DNA of 64,000 bases from Bacillus mycoides (GCF_001757995.1 NZ_LXLV01000020.1:124001-188000), one strand, 5' to 3'. Shown: positions 10,001-19,918, counted from the first letter of the stretch. Numbers and translations: made by a program. Notes: generated by a model from the letters alone, not told the origin.

Positions 10001-11275
10001 TTGAAACTAGTAGGACGAAAAAATAGTTTGAATGGGAAAATTGTTGTTCCAGGAGATAAATCTATTTCGCATCGCTCTGTTATGTTTGGAGCGATAGCGG
10101 AAGGGACGACGAAAGTATCAAATTTTTTATTAGGAGAAGATTGTTTAAGTACAATTGCATGTTTTCAAAAACTAGGTGTCCAGATTGAACAGAGTGGTAA
10201 CGATGTCACGATTTACGGTAAAGGATTAGCAAATTTGCAAGAACCGAAAGAAGTATTAGATGTGGGGAATTCAGGGACGACTATTCGTCTTATGCTTGGG
10301 ATTTTAGCAAATACACCGTTCCATAGTACGATAATTGGTGATGCTTCAATTGGAAAACGTCCTATGAAACGTGTTACAGACCCGCTTAGTAAGATGAATG
10401 CTCAAATTGATGGTAGAGAAAACGGACAATACACACCTTTATCTATTCGTGGTGGTAAGGTAAAAGGTATGCATTACCATTCACCAGTAGCAAGTGCACA
10501 AGTGAAGTCAGCAGTTTTACTTGCGGGTTTGCAAGGGGAAGGTGTAACTACAGTAACAGAGCCTATGCAATCTCGTGATCATACGGAAAGAATGTTACGT
10601 GCATTCGGTTGTACCGTAGATGTTAATGGCCGGACCGTTTCATTACAAGGCGGACAACAACTTAAAGGTGCAGACATAGAAGTTCCAGGAGATGTTTCTT
10701 CGGCTGCATTTTTTTTAGTAGCTGGTGCAATTGTCCAAAATAGTAAGCTTGTATTGGAAAACGTTGGTTTAAATCCGACGAGAACAGGGATTTTAGATGT
10801 ATTAACAAAGATGGGTGCACTTATTTCTATCGATAATATTAGAAACGAAGAATTTGAACCGTGCGGGGATATTACGATTGAAACATCGAAACTAAAAGGA
10901 ATAGAAATTGGTGGATCGCTTATTCCAAGATTAATTGATGAAATTCCTGTAATTGCTTTATTGGCAACGCAGGCAGAAGGAATTACTGTTATTAAAGACG
11001 CTGAGGAATTAAAAGTAAAAGAAACAAATCGTATCGATACTGTTGTAGATGAATTAGGCAAATTAGGTGCGAAGATTGAAGCTACACCAGATGGTATGAT
11101 TATATATGGTAAACAAAGTTTAAAAGGAAATACGGTTAATAGTCACGGCGATCATCGTATTGGGATGATGCTTGCAATCGCATCGTGTATTATAGATGGA
11201 GAAGTGAAAATAGAGAATAGTGATGCGGTCGCTGTATCGTATCCGAACTTTTTTGAACAATTAGCTGCGCTATAA
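10001..11275 (+). CDS. aroA: 3-phosphoshikimate 1-carboxyvinyltransferase (EPSP synthase)
   Basis: This enzyme condenses shikimate 3-phosphate and phosphoenolpyruvate into EPSP, two steps before chorismate (B. subtilis name aroE). The 424-aa product has GDKSISHR near residue 20, GNSGTTIRL near residue 90, SAQVK near residue 165, RDHTE near residue 192 and NPTR near residue 254. These are the motifs of class II EPSP synthases. The start is TTG 10001 behind a strong GTGAGGAGGATA site. B. subtilis has tyrA directly upstream; here there is only a terminator and a promoter, so prephenate dehydrogenase must be encoded elsewhere. Confidence 0.95.
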   Translation: MKLVGRKNSLNGKIVVPGDKSISHRSVMFGAIAEGTTKVSNFLLGEDCLSTIACFQKLGVQIEQSGNDVTIYGKGLANLQEPKEVLDVGNSGTTIRLMLGILANTPFHSTIIGDASIGKRPMKRVTDPLSKMNAQIDGRENGQYTPLSIRGGKVKGMHYHSPVASAQVKSAVLLAGLQGEGVTTVTEPMQSRDHTERMLRAFGCTVDVNGRTVSLQGGQQLKGADIEVPGDVSSAAFFLVAGAIVQNSKLVLENVGLNPTRTGILDVLTKMGALISIDNIRNEEFEPCGDITIETSKLKGIEIGGSLIPRLIDEIPVIALLATQAEGITVIKDAEELKVKETNRIDTVVDELGKLGAKIEATPDGMIIYGKQSLKGNTVNSHGDHRIGMMLAIASCIIDGEVKIENSDAVAVSYPNFFEQLAAL

Positions 11276-11384
11276 GAGAAAGTATAGGAAGAGGCAGTTC
11301 ACTCAAAAGGTTGCGTTCTTACACCTAGTTGCTTATGATAAATGAACAGAAGAGAAATATTTTTTTGAATTAAAGGAGACGTTT

Positions 11385-12647
11385 ATGCAAAATTTTGAAC
11401 AAGCTGTTTCTTATATTGAAAACGGTGAAGCAGAAAAAGGATTACAATTATTAAAAGAACAATTACAAGTTGCGAATGATGAAGAGAAGTATGATATCGC
11501 TCGCTACTATCATACACTTGGATTTACGGATGAGGCGTTAGCAATTACTGAAGACTTACGTTTACTATATCCGGAAGAAAGTGAATTTACGGTATTTTTA
11601 GCAGAATTATATATTGATTTAGACAAAGAAGATGAAGCAATTGAAGTACTTCATGATATTCCAGAAAATGATGATTTATATGTTCAATCGTTATTACTTG
11701 TTGCGGATTTATTCCAAATGCAAGGTTTTGATGATGTAGCAGAGCAAAAACTATTGAAGGCGAAAGAAATCATGCCTGAAGAGCCTGTTATTACGTTTGG
11801 ATTAGCAGAATTATATAGTAGTAAAGGTGAAGAACAAAAGGCAATCACTTATTACGAGTCGCTATTAGCGGAGCATAAAGTAATGGGTGGTGTTGTCATT
11901 GCACTTCGCCTTGCAGAAACGTTAAGTGCGATTGGAAACTGGGAAGAGGCGATCTCTTACTATGAAGCAGGCTTAGAGGAGCAAAAAGATATTCACTCCT
12001 TATTTGGATATGCGTTCACATTATATCAAGGAGAAGAATATCAAAGAGCAATTGGTGCTTGGCAAGAACTAAAAGAATTAGACCCTGAGTACGCATCACT
12101 ATACATGTACTTAGCGAAAAGCTATGAAAAAGAAGGAATGCTTCAAGAAAGCTATGAAACACTTCATGAAGGAATTAAAGTAGATGAGCTTGCTGTTCCG
12201 TTTTATGTAGAATTAGCGAACATTGCAGCTAAATTAGGAAAAGTAGCAGAGGCAGAGGAAGTACTTCAAAAAGCGCTTGAGTTAGATCCAGGACATTTAG
12301 GTGCAATATTAAAATATACGTATATCTTAAAAGGACAAGAAAAGTATGAAGAGTTAATTACAGTTGTAGAGCATGCTATTGATAGCGGAGAGCAAGATAC
12401 ACAATTACTTTGGGATCTTGCGTTTGCAAAAAAACAATTAGAAATGTATTCGGATGCATTAAAACACTATGAAAGTGCATATACTTCTTTTAAGAATCAT
12501 CCAGATTTCTTGGAAGAGTACGGTTATTTCTTATTAGAAGAAGGAATGCGAAAAGAGGCGAAAGAAGTATTTACGCAGTTAATACAACTAGACCCAACAC
12601 AAATTCATATTGAAGAATTGTTATATAATTTAGAGGATTTTTCGTAA
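11385..12647 (+). CDS. ypiA: TPR-repeat protein YpiA
   Basis: The 420-aa acidic protein is built almost entirely of tetratricopeptide repeats; degenerate 34-residue units can be followed from the N-terminus (EKGLQLLKEQ) to the C-terminus (EAKEVFTQLIQLDP). It has no signal peptide or membrane segment, so it is a cytoplasmic protein-protein scaffold of unknown partner. It follows aroA by 109 bp and precedes ypiB, the same order as in B. subtilis. ATG 11385 follows AAAGGAGAC. The specific function is not known to me. Confidence 0.88.
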   Translation: MQNFEQAVSYIENGEAEKGLQLLKEQLQVANDEEKYDIARYYHTLGFTDEALAITEDLRLLYPEESEFTVFLAELYIDLDKEDEAIEVLHDIPENDDLYVQSLLLVADLFQMQGFDDVAEQKLLKAKEIMPEEPVITFGLAELYSSKGEEQKAITYYESLLAEHKVMGGVVIALRLAETLSAIGNWEEAISYYEAGLEEQKDIHSLFGYAFTLYQGEEYQRAIGAWQELKELDPEYASLYMYLAKSYEKEGMLQESYETLHEGIKVDELAVPFYVELANIAAKLGKVAEAEEVLQKALELDPGHLGAILKYTYILKGQEKYEELITVVEHAIDSGEQDTQLLWDLAFAKKQLEMYSDALKHYESAYTSFKNHPDFLEEYGYFLLEEGMRKEAKEVFTQLIQLDPTQIHIEELLYNLEDFS

Positions 12648-12663
12648 GTTGGAAGGAAACTGA

Positions 12664-13257
<594 letters not shown>

Positions 13258-13301
13258 AATTCATTTTGATTATGTAATCTTTACGAATTTCAGACTTTTT
13301 A

Positions 13302-13338
13302 AGAAAAACTACTTAATAATAGGTAGTTTTTCTTTTTT
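13302..13338 (+). terminator. Terminator after ypiB
   Basis: The stem agaaaaactac / gtagtttttct is followed by a T tract. Confidence 0.85.
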
Positions 13339-13410
13339 TACCTCTTTTAGTATGGTTTAATATATATAAAGTGAAAGTTCTGTCATTTAAAGTGGAGGAG
13401 GGGAGAAAAG

Positions 13411-13866
13411 GTGAAATGGATTGTAAAAGATGTGGAACAGTTTGAGCAAGCAAGGGAGTATGTAGATACAGGGATTATACCCCTTCTGTCTATTTCAGCA
13501 GCAAAAGAAATGAAAATGGTAGTAGAACAAGGTGAATTTATAGAATTGTTGAGTATGGAGTTGGAAAGAGAATATAAAGGAAGAGTGCTTTTACTACCTG
13601 CATTTACGTATTTAGTAGAAAGTCAAAAGAAAGAAAAAGCTCGTTTGCAAGAGTGGACAGATCATTTGCAAAGCCAAGGTTTTAAGCATATTGCTTATGT
13701 GACAAGTGATTTTTCATGGAAAGAAGATATGCAAGAGTTACAAGGGGATTTATTTTGGTTTCCTTCATTGGCGTTAGAGCAATTTAGTGATCAAGCGAAG
13801 AGAGAAGTCATTCACGCTCATATAAAAAATATTATGGTAATGTTAGAAGAAAAATGGGGAAAGTAA
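13411..13866 (+). CDS. ypiF: YpiF family protein (DUF2487)
   Basis: The 151-aa protein has no membrane segment or signal peptide. It is recognised mainly by position between ypiB and qcrA, as in B. subtilis, and by an N-terminus of the MKWIVKDVEQF type. GTG 13411 follows GGAGGAGGGGAG. The function is unknown; a link to the downstream cytochrome genes is only a matter of location. Confidence 0.75.
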   Translation: MKWIVKDVEQFEQAREYVDTGIIPLLSISAAKEMKMVVEQGEFIELLSMELEREYKGRVLLLPAFTYLVESQKKEKARLQEWTDHLQSQGFKHIAYVTSDFSWKEDMQELQGDLFWFPSLALEQFSDQAKREVIHAHIKNIMVMLEEKWGK

Positions 13867-13906
13867 TAATAAACAGAAAGTTCTTATTATTATGAGTAGT
13901 ATGATA

Positions 13907-13935
13907 TTGACCTGTGCATGAGGGTATTATATCAT
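13907..13935 (+). promoter_or_regulatory. Sigma-A-type promoter for qcrABC
   Basis: TTGACC and TATCAT are separated by 17 bp, about 75 bp before the qcrA start. Confidence 0.6.
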
Positions 13936-14009
13936 GATAGTGTCCTAGTTTTTATTTTTTATATTATTTTTCACGAGGGGACAATTTCTGATAGAGGGGG
14001 GAAATTTTC

Positions 14010-14522
14010 GTGAGCGAGAAAGAACATCGTGTGTCAAGAAGACAGTTTTTAAATTACACACTTACAGGGGTAGGAGGCTTTATGGCAGCGGGTATTTTAA
14101 TGCCGATGACGCGGTTTGCGCTTGATCCGGTGTTAAGAAAAGAAGCGGGAACGGACATGGTTGCTGTTGCACAAGTAAAAGATATTACAACAGAGCCGAA
14201 GCGTTTTGACTTTAAGGTGAAGCAGGTTGATGGTTGGTACAAGTCTGAAGAGCCAAAATCAGCTTGGGTTCATAAAGATGAAAGCGGAGACATTGTTGCG
14301 TTCTCTCCGGTATGTAAACATTTAGGATGTACAGTTAACTGGAATTCGGACAAAGCACATCCGAATCAATTCTTTTGCCCGTGTCACGGGGGCCGTTATA
14401 CAAAAGATGGGGTTAACATTAAAGGCACACCGCCTCTTGCTCCGCTTGATGTGTACGAGTCTAAAGTGAAAGATGGAACGTTGTATTTAGGAAAAGCGAA
14501 GCCAAGAGGGGGTGGAAAGTAG
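14010..14522 (+). CDS. qcrA: Menaquinol:cytochrome c reductase, Rieske iron-sulfur subunit
   Basis: This subunit carries the 2Fe-2S cluster that takes electrons from menaquinol in the cytochrome bc complex. The cluster ligands are in CKHLGC near residue 105 and CPCHGG near residue 126. The N-terminus has a twin-arginine motif SRRQFLNYT followed by a hydrophobic stretch, which fits Tat-dependent insertion. GTG 14010 follows GAGGGGGGAAA. The qcrB start follows the stop with no gap. Confidence 0.96.
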   Translation: MSEKEHRVSRRQFLNYTLTGVGGFMAAGILMPMTRFALDPVLRKEAGTDMVAVAQVKDITTEPKRFDFKVKQVDGWYKSEEPKSAWVHKDESGDIVAFSPVCKHLGCTVNWNSDKAHPNQFFCPCHGGRYTKDGVNIKGTPPLAPLDVYESKVKDGTLYLGKAKPRGGGK

Positions 14523-15197
14523 ATGCTAAATAAAATTTATGATTGGGTAGATGAACGATTAGATATTACACCAATATGGCGCGATATCGCTGATCATGAA
14601 GTACCTGAACATGTAAACCCGGCACATCACTTTTCTGCATTCGTCTATTGCTTTGGAGGACTTACCTTTTTCGTTACTGTAATTCAAATTTTGTCTGGAA
14701 TGTTTTTAACGATGTATTATGTGCCTGATATTAAAAACGCTTGGGAATCGGTTTATTATTTACAAAATGAAGTTGCTTACGGGCAAATTGTTCGTGGTAT
14801 GCACCACTGGGGTGCTAGTCTCGTAATTGTAATGATGTTTCTACATACACTCAGAGTTTTCTTCCAAGGTGCGTATAAAAAGCCTCGTGAGTTAAACTGG
14901 ATTGTTGGTGTTCTTATTTTCTTTGTTATGTTAGGTCTTGGCTTTACCGGATATTTATTACCGTGGGATATGAAAGCGTTATTTGCTACGAAAGTAGGGA
15001 TTCAAATTGCAGAGCAAACGCCGCTTATTGGTCCTTATATTAAAACATTACTCGCTGGTCATTCCGAAATTGTTGGCGCTCAAACATTAACTCGCTTCTT
15101 TGCTATTCACGTCTTCTTCTTACCAGCAGCACTTCTAGGTTTAATGGCCTTCCACTTCATCATGATTCGCAAACAAGGTATTTCCGGTCCGCTATAA
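14523..15197 (+). CDS. qcrB: Menaquinol:cytochrome c reductase, cytochrome b subunit
   Basis: This integral membrane subunit corresponds to cytochrome b6 and binds two b hemes plus one covalently attached heme. Four hydrophobic segments are visible. Paired histidines occur in HHWGASLVIVMMFLH (residues about 93-107) and in RFFAIHVFFLPAALLGLMAFH, and a Q-site motif GFTGYLLPWD lies near residue 141. The 224-aa length is full. It is the middle gene of qcrABC. Confidence 0.96.
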   Translation: MLNKIYDWVDERLDITPIWRDIADHEVPEHVNPAHHFSAFVYCFGGLTFFVTVIQILSGMFLTMYYVPDIKNAWESVYYLQNEVAYGQIVRGMHHWGASLVIVMMFLHTLRVFFQGAYKKPRELNWIVGVLIFFVMLGLGFTGYLLPWDMKALFATKVGIQIAEQTPLIGPYIKTLLAGHSEIVGAQTLTRFFAIHVFFLPAALLGLMAFHFIMIRKQGISGPL

Positions 15198-15240
15198 GAG
15201 ATTGCTAAATTAAAGGGGAAAGAACAAAAGGAGGGAGATT

Positions 15241-16008
15241 ATGCATCGCGGCAAAGGGATGAAGTTTGTAGGAGATTCTCGGGTACCAGTAGCTCGGAAA
15301 CCAAATATTCCAAAAGATTATTCTGAATATCCAGGGAAAACAGAAGCGTTTTGGCCGAATTTCTTGTTAAAAGAATGGATGGTTGGTGCAGTTTTTTTAA
15401 TCGGTTATTTATGTTTAACAGTGGCGCATCCGTCACCGCTTGAGAGAATGGCGGATCCTACAGATGCAGGGTATATACCACTTCCAGATTGGTATTTCTT
15501 ATTCTTGTATCAGTTATTAAAGTATTCGTATGCTTCAGGCTCATTTACTGTAATTGGTGCGTTTATTATGCCGGGTATTGCGTTTGGAGCGTTACTATTA
15601 GCTCCGTTTCTAGATAGAGGCCCAGAAAGAGCGCCATTGAAGCGTCCTGTAGCAACGGGGTTTATGCTTTTAGCAATTGCATCGATTATCTTCTTAACTT
15701 GGGAATCTGTAGCACACCACGACTGGGAAGCTGCAAAAAAACAAGGAGCAATTGTAAAAACAGCACCAGTTGATAAAAATGATGACGGCTACAAGTTAAT
15801 GCAAAAGAATACTTGTTTAACATGTCATGGTGACAACTTACAAGGTGGTGCAGCAGCACCAGCTCTACAAAACTTAACTTTAAAACCGGAAGAAATCGCT
15901 AAAATTGCGAAAGATGGTAAAGGTGCAATGCCTAAAGGTGTATTTAAAGGAACGGATGAAGAGCTGAAAAAGCTTTCGGAATTCGTTGCAAAGTATAATA
16001 AAAAATAA
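15241..16008 (+). CDS. qcrC: Menaquinol:cytochrome c reductase, cytochrome b/c subunit
   Basis: This subunit is a fusion typical of Bacillus. The N-terminal part resembles subunit IV of cytochrome b6f, with membrane segments and the PDWYFLFLYQ motif near residue 83. The C-terminal part is a c-type cytochrome domain with heme motif CLTCH near residue 195 and an axial methionine candidate in KGAMPKGVF. The 255-aa length is full. ATG 15241 follows AAAGGAGGGAG. A strong terminator follows and closes the operon. Confidence 0.95.
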   Translation: MHRGKGMKFVGDSRVPVARKPNIPKDYSEYPGKTEAFWPNFLLKEWMVGAVFLIGYLCLTVAHPSPLERMADPTDAGYIPLPDWYFLFLYQLLKYSYASGSFTVIGAFIMPGIAFGALLLAPFLDRGPERAPLKRPVATGFMLLAIASIIFLTWESVAHHDWEAAKKQGAIVKTAPVDKNDDGYKLMQKNTCLTCHGDNLQGGAAAPALQNLTLKPEEIAKIAKDGKGAMPKGVFKGTDEELKKLSEFVAKYNKK

Positions 16009-16011
16009 TAG

Positions 16012-16050
16012 AAAAGCTGACTACAAAATCTGTAGTCAGCTTTTTATTTT
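16012..16050 (+). terminator. Terminator after qcrABC
   Basis: The stem aaagctgactaca / tgtagtcagcttt with a 5-nt loop is followed by a T-rich tract. Confidence 0.93.
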
Positions 16051-16129
16051 GATGACGGAAAGTTTGCTATATAATAGAGTAGAGTTCGATGAAAGAATTA
16101 CATTGTTTGAAAGGTGTTGGACATACAGA

Positions 16130-16720
16130 TTGGTTTACGTGTATGCAATGTTAAGACAGCGCTCAGTATTATTATTTTTATTGATTGTTAACATATTAGG
16201 CACAATTTACGGGTTTATATGGTATGGAAATCAATTAAAAGAAACGTCCCTAATATTTTGGCCGTTTGTGCCAGATAGCCCGATGGCAAGTCTCTTTTTT
16301 GTATTTGTTTTAATTGCCTTTTTGAAAAAGAAAAATTGGGGATTAATAGAGGCGTTGGCGATTGTTTCTTTAATAAAATATGGCATATGGGCTGTTGTTG
16401 TAAATGGAATTATGATTTATGTAAAAGGTCCTATAGGTATTATGGGCTACATGTTAATGCTTTCTCATTTTGCAATGGCTGTACAGGGAGTCTTATATGC
16501 GCCGTTTTATCGGATAAAAAAATGGCATTTCGTTGTAGCTGGGATATGGACGTTACATAATGATGCAATTGATTATTTATTTTGGCAAATGCCGAGATAT
16601 GGAATTATGCATTTGTTTGTCGAGGAGATAGGCTATTTTACGTTTTGGTTAAGTATTGCTGTACTATGCATTACATATTATTATTGCTTACGTGAGCATC
16701 GAAAACAGTTTTCTTTATGA
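16130..16720 (+). CDS. ypjA: YpjA family membrane protein (DUF1405)
   Basis: The product is a polytopic membrane protein with about six hydrophobic segments and conserved motifs NILGTIYGFIWYGNQL and FVPDSPMASLFF of the YpjA family. The start is uncertain: TTG 16130 has a GAAAGGTG site at some distance and gives 196 aa, while ATG 16148 gives 190 aa but has no obvious site. The frame is open further upstream into the qcr terminator, which I reject as coding. The function is unknown. It follows qcrABC as in B. subtilis. Confidence 0.8.
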   Translation: MVYVYAMLRQRSVLLFLLIVNILGTIYGFIWYGNQLKETSLIFWPFVPDSPMASLFFVFVLIAFLKKKNWGLIEALAIVSLIKYGIWAVVVNGIMIYVKGPIGIMGYMLMLSHFAMAVQGVLYAPFYRIKKWHFVVAGIWTLHNDAIDYLFWQMPRYGIMHLFVEEIGYFTFWLSIAVLCITYYYCLREHRKQFSL

Positions 16721-16745
16721 TAGTGAGAACATTTAGGGGGAGAAA

Positions 16746-17432
16746 ATGAAGAAGAATAAGAGTGGTATAAACATATTGGATCGATTGATCACTTTAGTAG
16801 TTTCATATAGCATAGCATTTTCTATTTTCGCTCTCGCGGCAACGGTAGTTGTATATGGAAAATGGCTGTATTATTTTGAAATTGATTTTTTAAATATTCC
16901 AGATTTAGCGGATATGACGAAAGATGAAATTAAGAGAAACTATGATGCGCTTATTACATATTTATCTCCGTTTTATGACGGTGCATTACAATTGCCGACA
17001 TTAGATATGTCTACAAATGGCCGAATTCATTTTGTGGATGTTAAAAATATTTTAGTAAAGATTCAATATGTAATGTATGGAACGATTGTAATTGCTGTAT
17101 TAGGAGGAGCATATTTATTAAAAAAGAAAAAAGAAAAGTTTTTACTTCACGGAGCGATTCTTACAATTATTTTTCCAATAGCTCTTACGTTACCAATTGC
17201 GATTAATTTTGAAAAGAGTTTCGTATTATTTCATAAGCTTTTATTTAGCAATGATTATTGGATGTTTGATATTGAAACAGATCCGGTTATTTTAATGTTA
17301 CCGGAAGAATTCTTTATGCATGCTGCATGTGTTATTTTGTTATTGATTTTAGGTGGTAGCATACTTTGTTACGGTGTGTATAAATATTTAGTGAAAAAGA
17401 AAAGGGTTTCAAAGAAAAAATTCTCTGTTTAA
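16746..17432 (+). CDS. Integral membrane protein of the DUF1461 (TIGR01906) type
   Basis: The 228-aa protein has four to five hydrophobic segments, at about residues 16-38, 108-127, 137-155 and 194-215. Between the first two lies an extracytoplasmic region containing HFVDVKN. The block FHKLLFSNDYWMFD followed by ILMLPEEFF is typical of DUF1461. ATG 16746 follows TAGGGGGAG, 25 bp after ypjA. The function is unknown. I do not recall it at this place in B. subtilis, so it may be a lineage-specific insertion between ypjA and ypjB. The terminator hairpin overlaps its last codons. Confidence 0.75.
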   Translation: MKKNKSGINILDRLITLVVSYSIAFSIFALAATVVVYGKWLYYFEIDFLNIPDLADMTKDEIKRNYDALITYLSPFYDGALQLPTLDMSTNGRIHFVDVKNILVKIQYVMYGTIVIAVLGGAYLLKKKKEKFLLHGAILTIIFPIALTLPIAINFEKSFVLFHKLLFSNDYWMFDIETDPVILMLPEEFFMHAACVILLLILGGSILCYGVYKYLVKKKRVSKKKFSV

Positions 17433-17446
17433 AGAGAATTTTTTTG
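17419..17446 (+). terminator. Terminator overlapping the 3' end of the DUF1461 gene
   Basis: The stem aattctct / agagaatt spans the stop codon and is followed by seven T residues. Confidence 0.85.
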
Positions 17447-17539
17447 TTTTCATAGAGATAATATATTTTTTGGTTTTGTTCTGTTCTATTCTTGTCCAAT
17501 TCCACATATTTTGTACTAGTAGTTATAGGGGGGACCGGG

Positions 17540-18325
17540 ATGAAGAGAACATTAATTGGACTGATAGCATTTCTAATTATAATGTTTCCAGTACGTATAT
17601 ATGCTGAAGAGTGGAGTGAACTAACTGGATTGCTAGATGACTCTTTGCAGTTAGTGAAGAAAAAAGAAGATGAAAAGGCAATACAAGTACTGCACCATTT
17701 CTCAGAGCAATTTCTATCAAAGGAGAATGAAAAAAATTCAAAAGTAACTCCGGGACAAATTAGAGTCGTTTCTTTAGCATACGATAAGGCGAAACAATCT
17801 CTCGCGGAAGATTTAGATAGGCAAGTTAAAGTGGATAATATGTTAGCATTACAACTTGCTGTTGATGCACAAGTATCTAAATATCAGCCACTTTGGATGG
17901 AAAGAGAAAGAAAGATAATGAATGCTTTTTCTCAAGTAGAAAAGGCGATGGAAAAAGACGATGATGGACAGTTCCAACAGACGCTAAATACATTTTTAAA
18001 TGAATTTAATATTATTTATCCTAGTTTAATGATTGCCTTGCCAGAAAACGAAGCGCAGCGTGTAAATGCACATTTATCTTATTTGGATGAATTTCGTAAC
18101 GTTATGTTAAAAACGAAAGGTGGACAAATGCAAATAGGGATTATTAAAGGTGATTTGCAAAAAATATTTCATACCGTAAAAAAAGATGAGATTGCTCCCT
18201 CTCTCATTTGGTTTATGACAATTACTGGAGGACTTATTTTGTTCACTTTAACGTATGTTGGCTGGAGAAAGTATAAAGGGGAGAGAGAGAAGCGGAGAAG
18301 TAACTTGCATTCTAAAGATAGATAA
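17540..18325 (+). CDS. ypjB: Sporulation protein YpjB
   Basis: The 261-aa product has an N-terminal signal peptide (MKRTLIGLIAFLIIMF, likely cleaved near YAEEW), an extracytoplasmic helical domain, and one C-terminal membrane segment near residues 222-240 followed by a basic tail. This layout and the position match YpjB, a sporulation-expressed protein. I chose ATG 17540 because AGGGGGGACC lies just upstream; the open frame extends further without signal-peptide character. Its exact function is unknown. Confidence 0.82.
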   Translation: MKRTLIGLIAFLIIMFPVRIYAEEWSELTGLLDDSLQLVKKKEDEKAIQVLHHFSEQFLSKENEKNSKVTPGQIRVVSLAYDKAKQSLAEDLDRQVKVDNMLALQLAVDAQVSKYQPLWMERERKIMNAFSQVEKAMEKDDDGQFQQTLNTFLNEFNIIYPSLMIALPENEAQRVNAHLSYLDEFRNVMLKTKGGQMQIGIIKGDLQKIFHTVKKDEIAPSLIWFMTITGGLILFTLTYVGWRKYKGEREKRRSNLHSKDR

Positions 18326-18363
18326 TGCGTATAAATAAAGATACGGATTGTAAGGTTTATTTA

Positions 18364-18392
18364 TTGACAACGGTGGAAGAAAAAAATAGAAT
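18364..18392 (+). promoter_or_regulatory. Sigma-A-type promoter for the membrane zinc peptidase gene
   Basis: A consensus TTGACA is separated by 17 bp from TAGAAT, 38 bp before the start codon at 18431. Confidence 0.7.
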
Positions 18393-18430
18393 GAGAAGTA
18401 CTATAATTAAAACTTCAATGGAGGTTTATG

Positions 18431-19111
18431 ATGTTTTATTTAATTTACTTCGCGATCATTTTGATCATACCGTTGTATGCACAGTCAAAAGTACGTAGTG
18501 CCTATAGCAAGTATTCACAAGTTTATTCAACATCAGGTATGACAGGAGCGGAAGTGGCTCGAAAAATTTTAGATGAAAATGGATTGTACAATGTAGCCGT
18601 AGAAGAAACGCCAGGTCATTTGTCAGATCATTATGACCCTCGTGTAAAGACGGTTAGATTATCGACAGATAACTATTATGGTCATTCAGTTGCTGGTACA
18701 GCTGTAGCAGCACATGAAGTAGGACATGCAATTCAAGATGCGAAAGATTATAACTTTATGCGTGTACGCCATTCGTTAGTGCCAGTTGCCAATTTTGGTT
18801 CAAACATGTCATGGGTTTTTGTCCTAATTGGTGTATTTGCACAAATGTCTGGTTTGTTGTTACTAGGAATTATTTTAATGGCAGCAGGTGTGGTTTTCCA
18901 ACTTGTTACATTACCAGTTGAGTTTGATGCATCAAAACGTGCAATGCAACAAATTGAAGCACTTGGTATCGTATCGACAGATGAGTACGGTCAAGCTCGT
19001 AAAGTATTAAATGCAGCAGCATTAACATATGTAGCAGCAGCTGCTGTAGCAGTATTTGAATTATTACGTCTCGTATTAATTTATACTGGTATGCAGCGCA
19101 GCGACGATTAA
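18431..19111 (+). CDS. Membrane zinc metallopeptidase, YugP type
   Basis: The 226-aa protein belongs to the zinc peptidase family of B. subtilis YugP. It has an N-terminal membrane segment, the zinc site HEVGHAIQD near residue 96, and hydrophobic segments near residues 125-165 and 195-215. The substrate is unknown. Two ATG codons are adjacent; I chose 18431 because it has better spacing from AATGGAGG than 18428. It has its own promoter and terminator, so it is a single-gene unit. Confidence 0.86.
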   Translation: MFYLIYFAIILIIPLYAQSKVRSAYSKYSQVYSTSGMTGAEVARKILDENGLYNVAVEETPGHLSDHYDPRVKTVRLSTDNYYGHSVAGTAVAAHEVGHAIQDAKDYNFMRVRHSLVPVANFGSNMSWVFVLIGVFAQMSGLLLLGIILMAAGVVFQLVTLPVEFDASKRAMQQIEALGIVSTDEYGQARKVLNAAALTYVAAAAVAVFELLRLVLIYTGMQRSDD

Positions 19112-19139
19112 AGACTATCAATTATGATAGTCTTTTTTT
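19111..19139 (+). terminator. Terminator after the zinc peptidase gene
   Basis: The stem agactatca / tgatagtct is followed by seven T residues. Confidence 0.9.
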
Positions 19140-19244
19140 GTTTTGTGGATTGAATCTTATAACATGTTATAAATGGAAATAATAGAGAGAATATGGGGTA
19201 TAGAACTAGTTAAAATAAAGATAAGTATGGAATGATGAAAGAAG

Positions 19245-19895
19245 GTGACAGACATAGAATATCCAAACCATTTAGTTAAACAAGTGAGGGAGCGAAGTGC
19301 TACATACCAATTAGAAGGTTTTTTAAGTGGTCAAGGTCCTGAAAATCCAAAATTTATGCTCGTTGGAGAAGCGCCTGGTGAAACAGAAATTCATAATAAT
19401 ATTCCTTTTAGCGGAAGAGCGGGAAAGCATTTAATAGAGTTTTTAGAACGTATTCACGTTACAAGGGAAGAAGTATATATTACGAGTGCGGTTCGGAGTA
19501 GACCTTATAAGTGGAGAGAGAAAAGAGAACGTAATGGCGAAATAATACAGAAAAAGTATAATAGAACGCCAAATCAAGGAGAAATACTTGCCCATGCACC
19601 TTTGTTAGATTATGAGTTGGAACTTATACAGCCGCCTATTATTGTGACACTTGGTAATATTGCATTACAGCGTTTAGTCGGTAAAAATAATAAAATTACG
19701 GATGTTCATGGCGAATTGTTAAAACAACCCGTGCAGCAATTAAAAGATAGTAGCGGTACAGAATTTATATGGACTGAAAAAGAATATAATATATTTCCTA
19801 CTTTTCATCCAGCTTCAATTTTTTATAATCGGAGTTTATTGGAGCTCATTTATGAGGATTTGGAGAAACTTAAAAGATATGTAATAAAAAACTAG
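19245..19895 (+). CDS. Uracil-DNA-glycosylase-fold protein without iron-sulfur cysteines
   Basis: The 216-aa product shows the uracil-DNA glycosylase superfamily fold of the family 4 type: motif GEAPGETE near residue 40, FSGRAGKHL near residue 55, and FHPAS near residue 188 in the position of the catalytic HPS-type motif. Family 4 enzymes hold a 4Fe-4S cluster with four cysteines. This protein has no cysteine at all, and the usual VKCRPP-like block reads VRSRPY. It is therefore either a cluster-free glycosylase or a protein with another activity. GTG 19245 is the only plausible start; it overlaps a GAAAGAAGG site, so the start is somewhat uncertain. Confidence 0.8.
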   Translation: MTDIEYPNHLVKQVRERSATYQLEGFLSGQGPENPKFMLVGEAPGETEIHNNIPFSGRAGKHLIEFLERIHVTREEVYITSAVRSRPYKWREKRERNGEIIQKKYNRTPNQGEILAHAPLLDYELELIQPPIIVTLGNIALQRLVGKNNKITDVHGELLKQPVQQLKDSSGTEFIWTEKEYNIFPTFHPASIFYNRSLLELIYEDLEKLKRYVIKN

Positions 19896-19918
19896 AAAAG
19901 CTAAAGAGCTTTTCTAGT
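19891..19918 (-). terminator. Hairpin between the glycosylase-like gene and ypjC
   Basis: A perfect 12-bp stem (actagaaaagct) with a 4-nt loop lies between two converging genes. The T tract is on the minus-strand side, so it best serves ypjC, but it may act on both. Confidence 0.8.

Noticed and set aside
10579-11061. 160-codon minus-strand frame inside aroA
   Set aside because: It lies opposite conserved EPSP synthase coding sequence and has no binding site.
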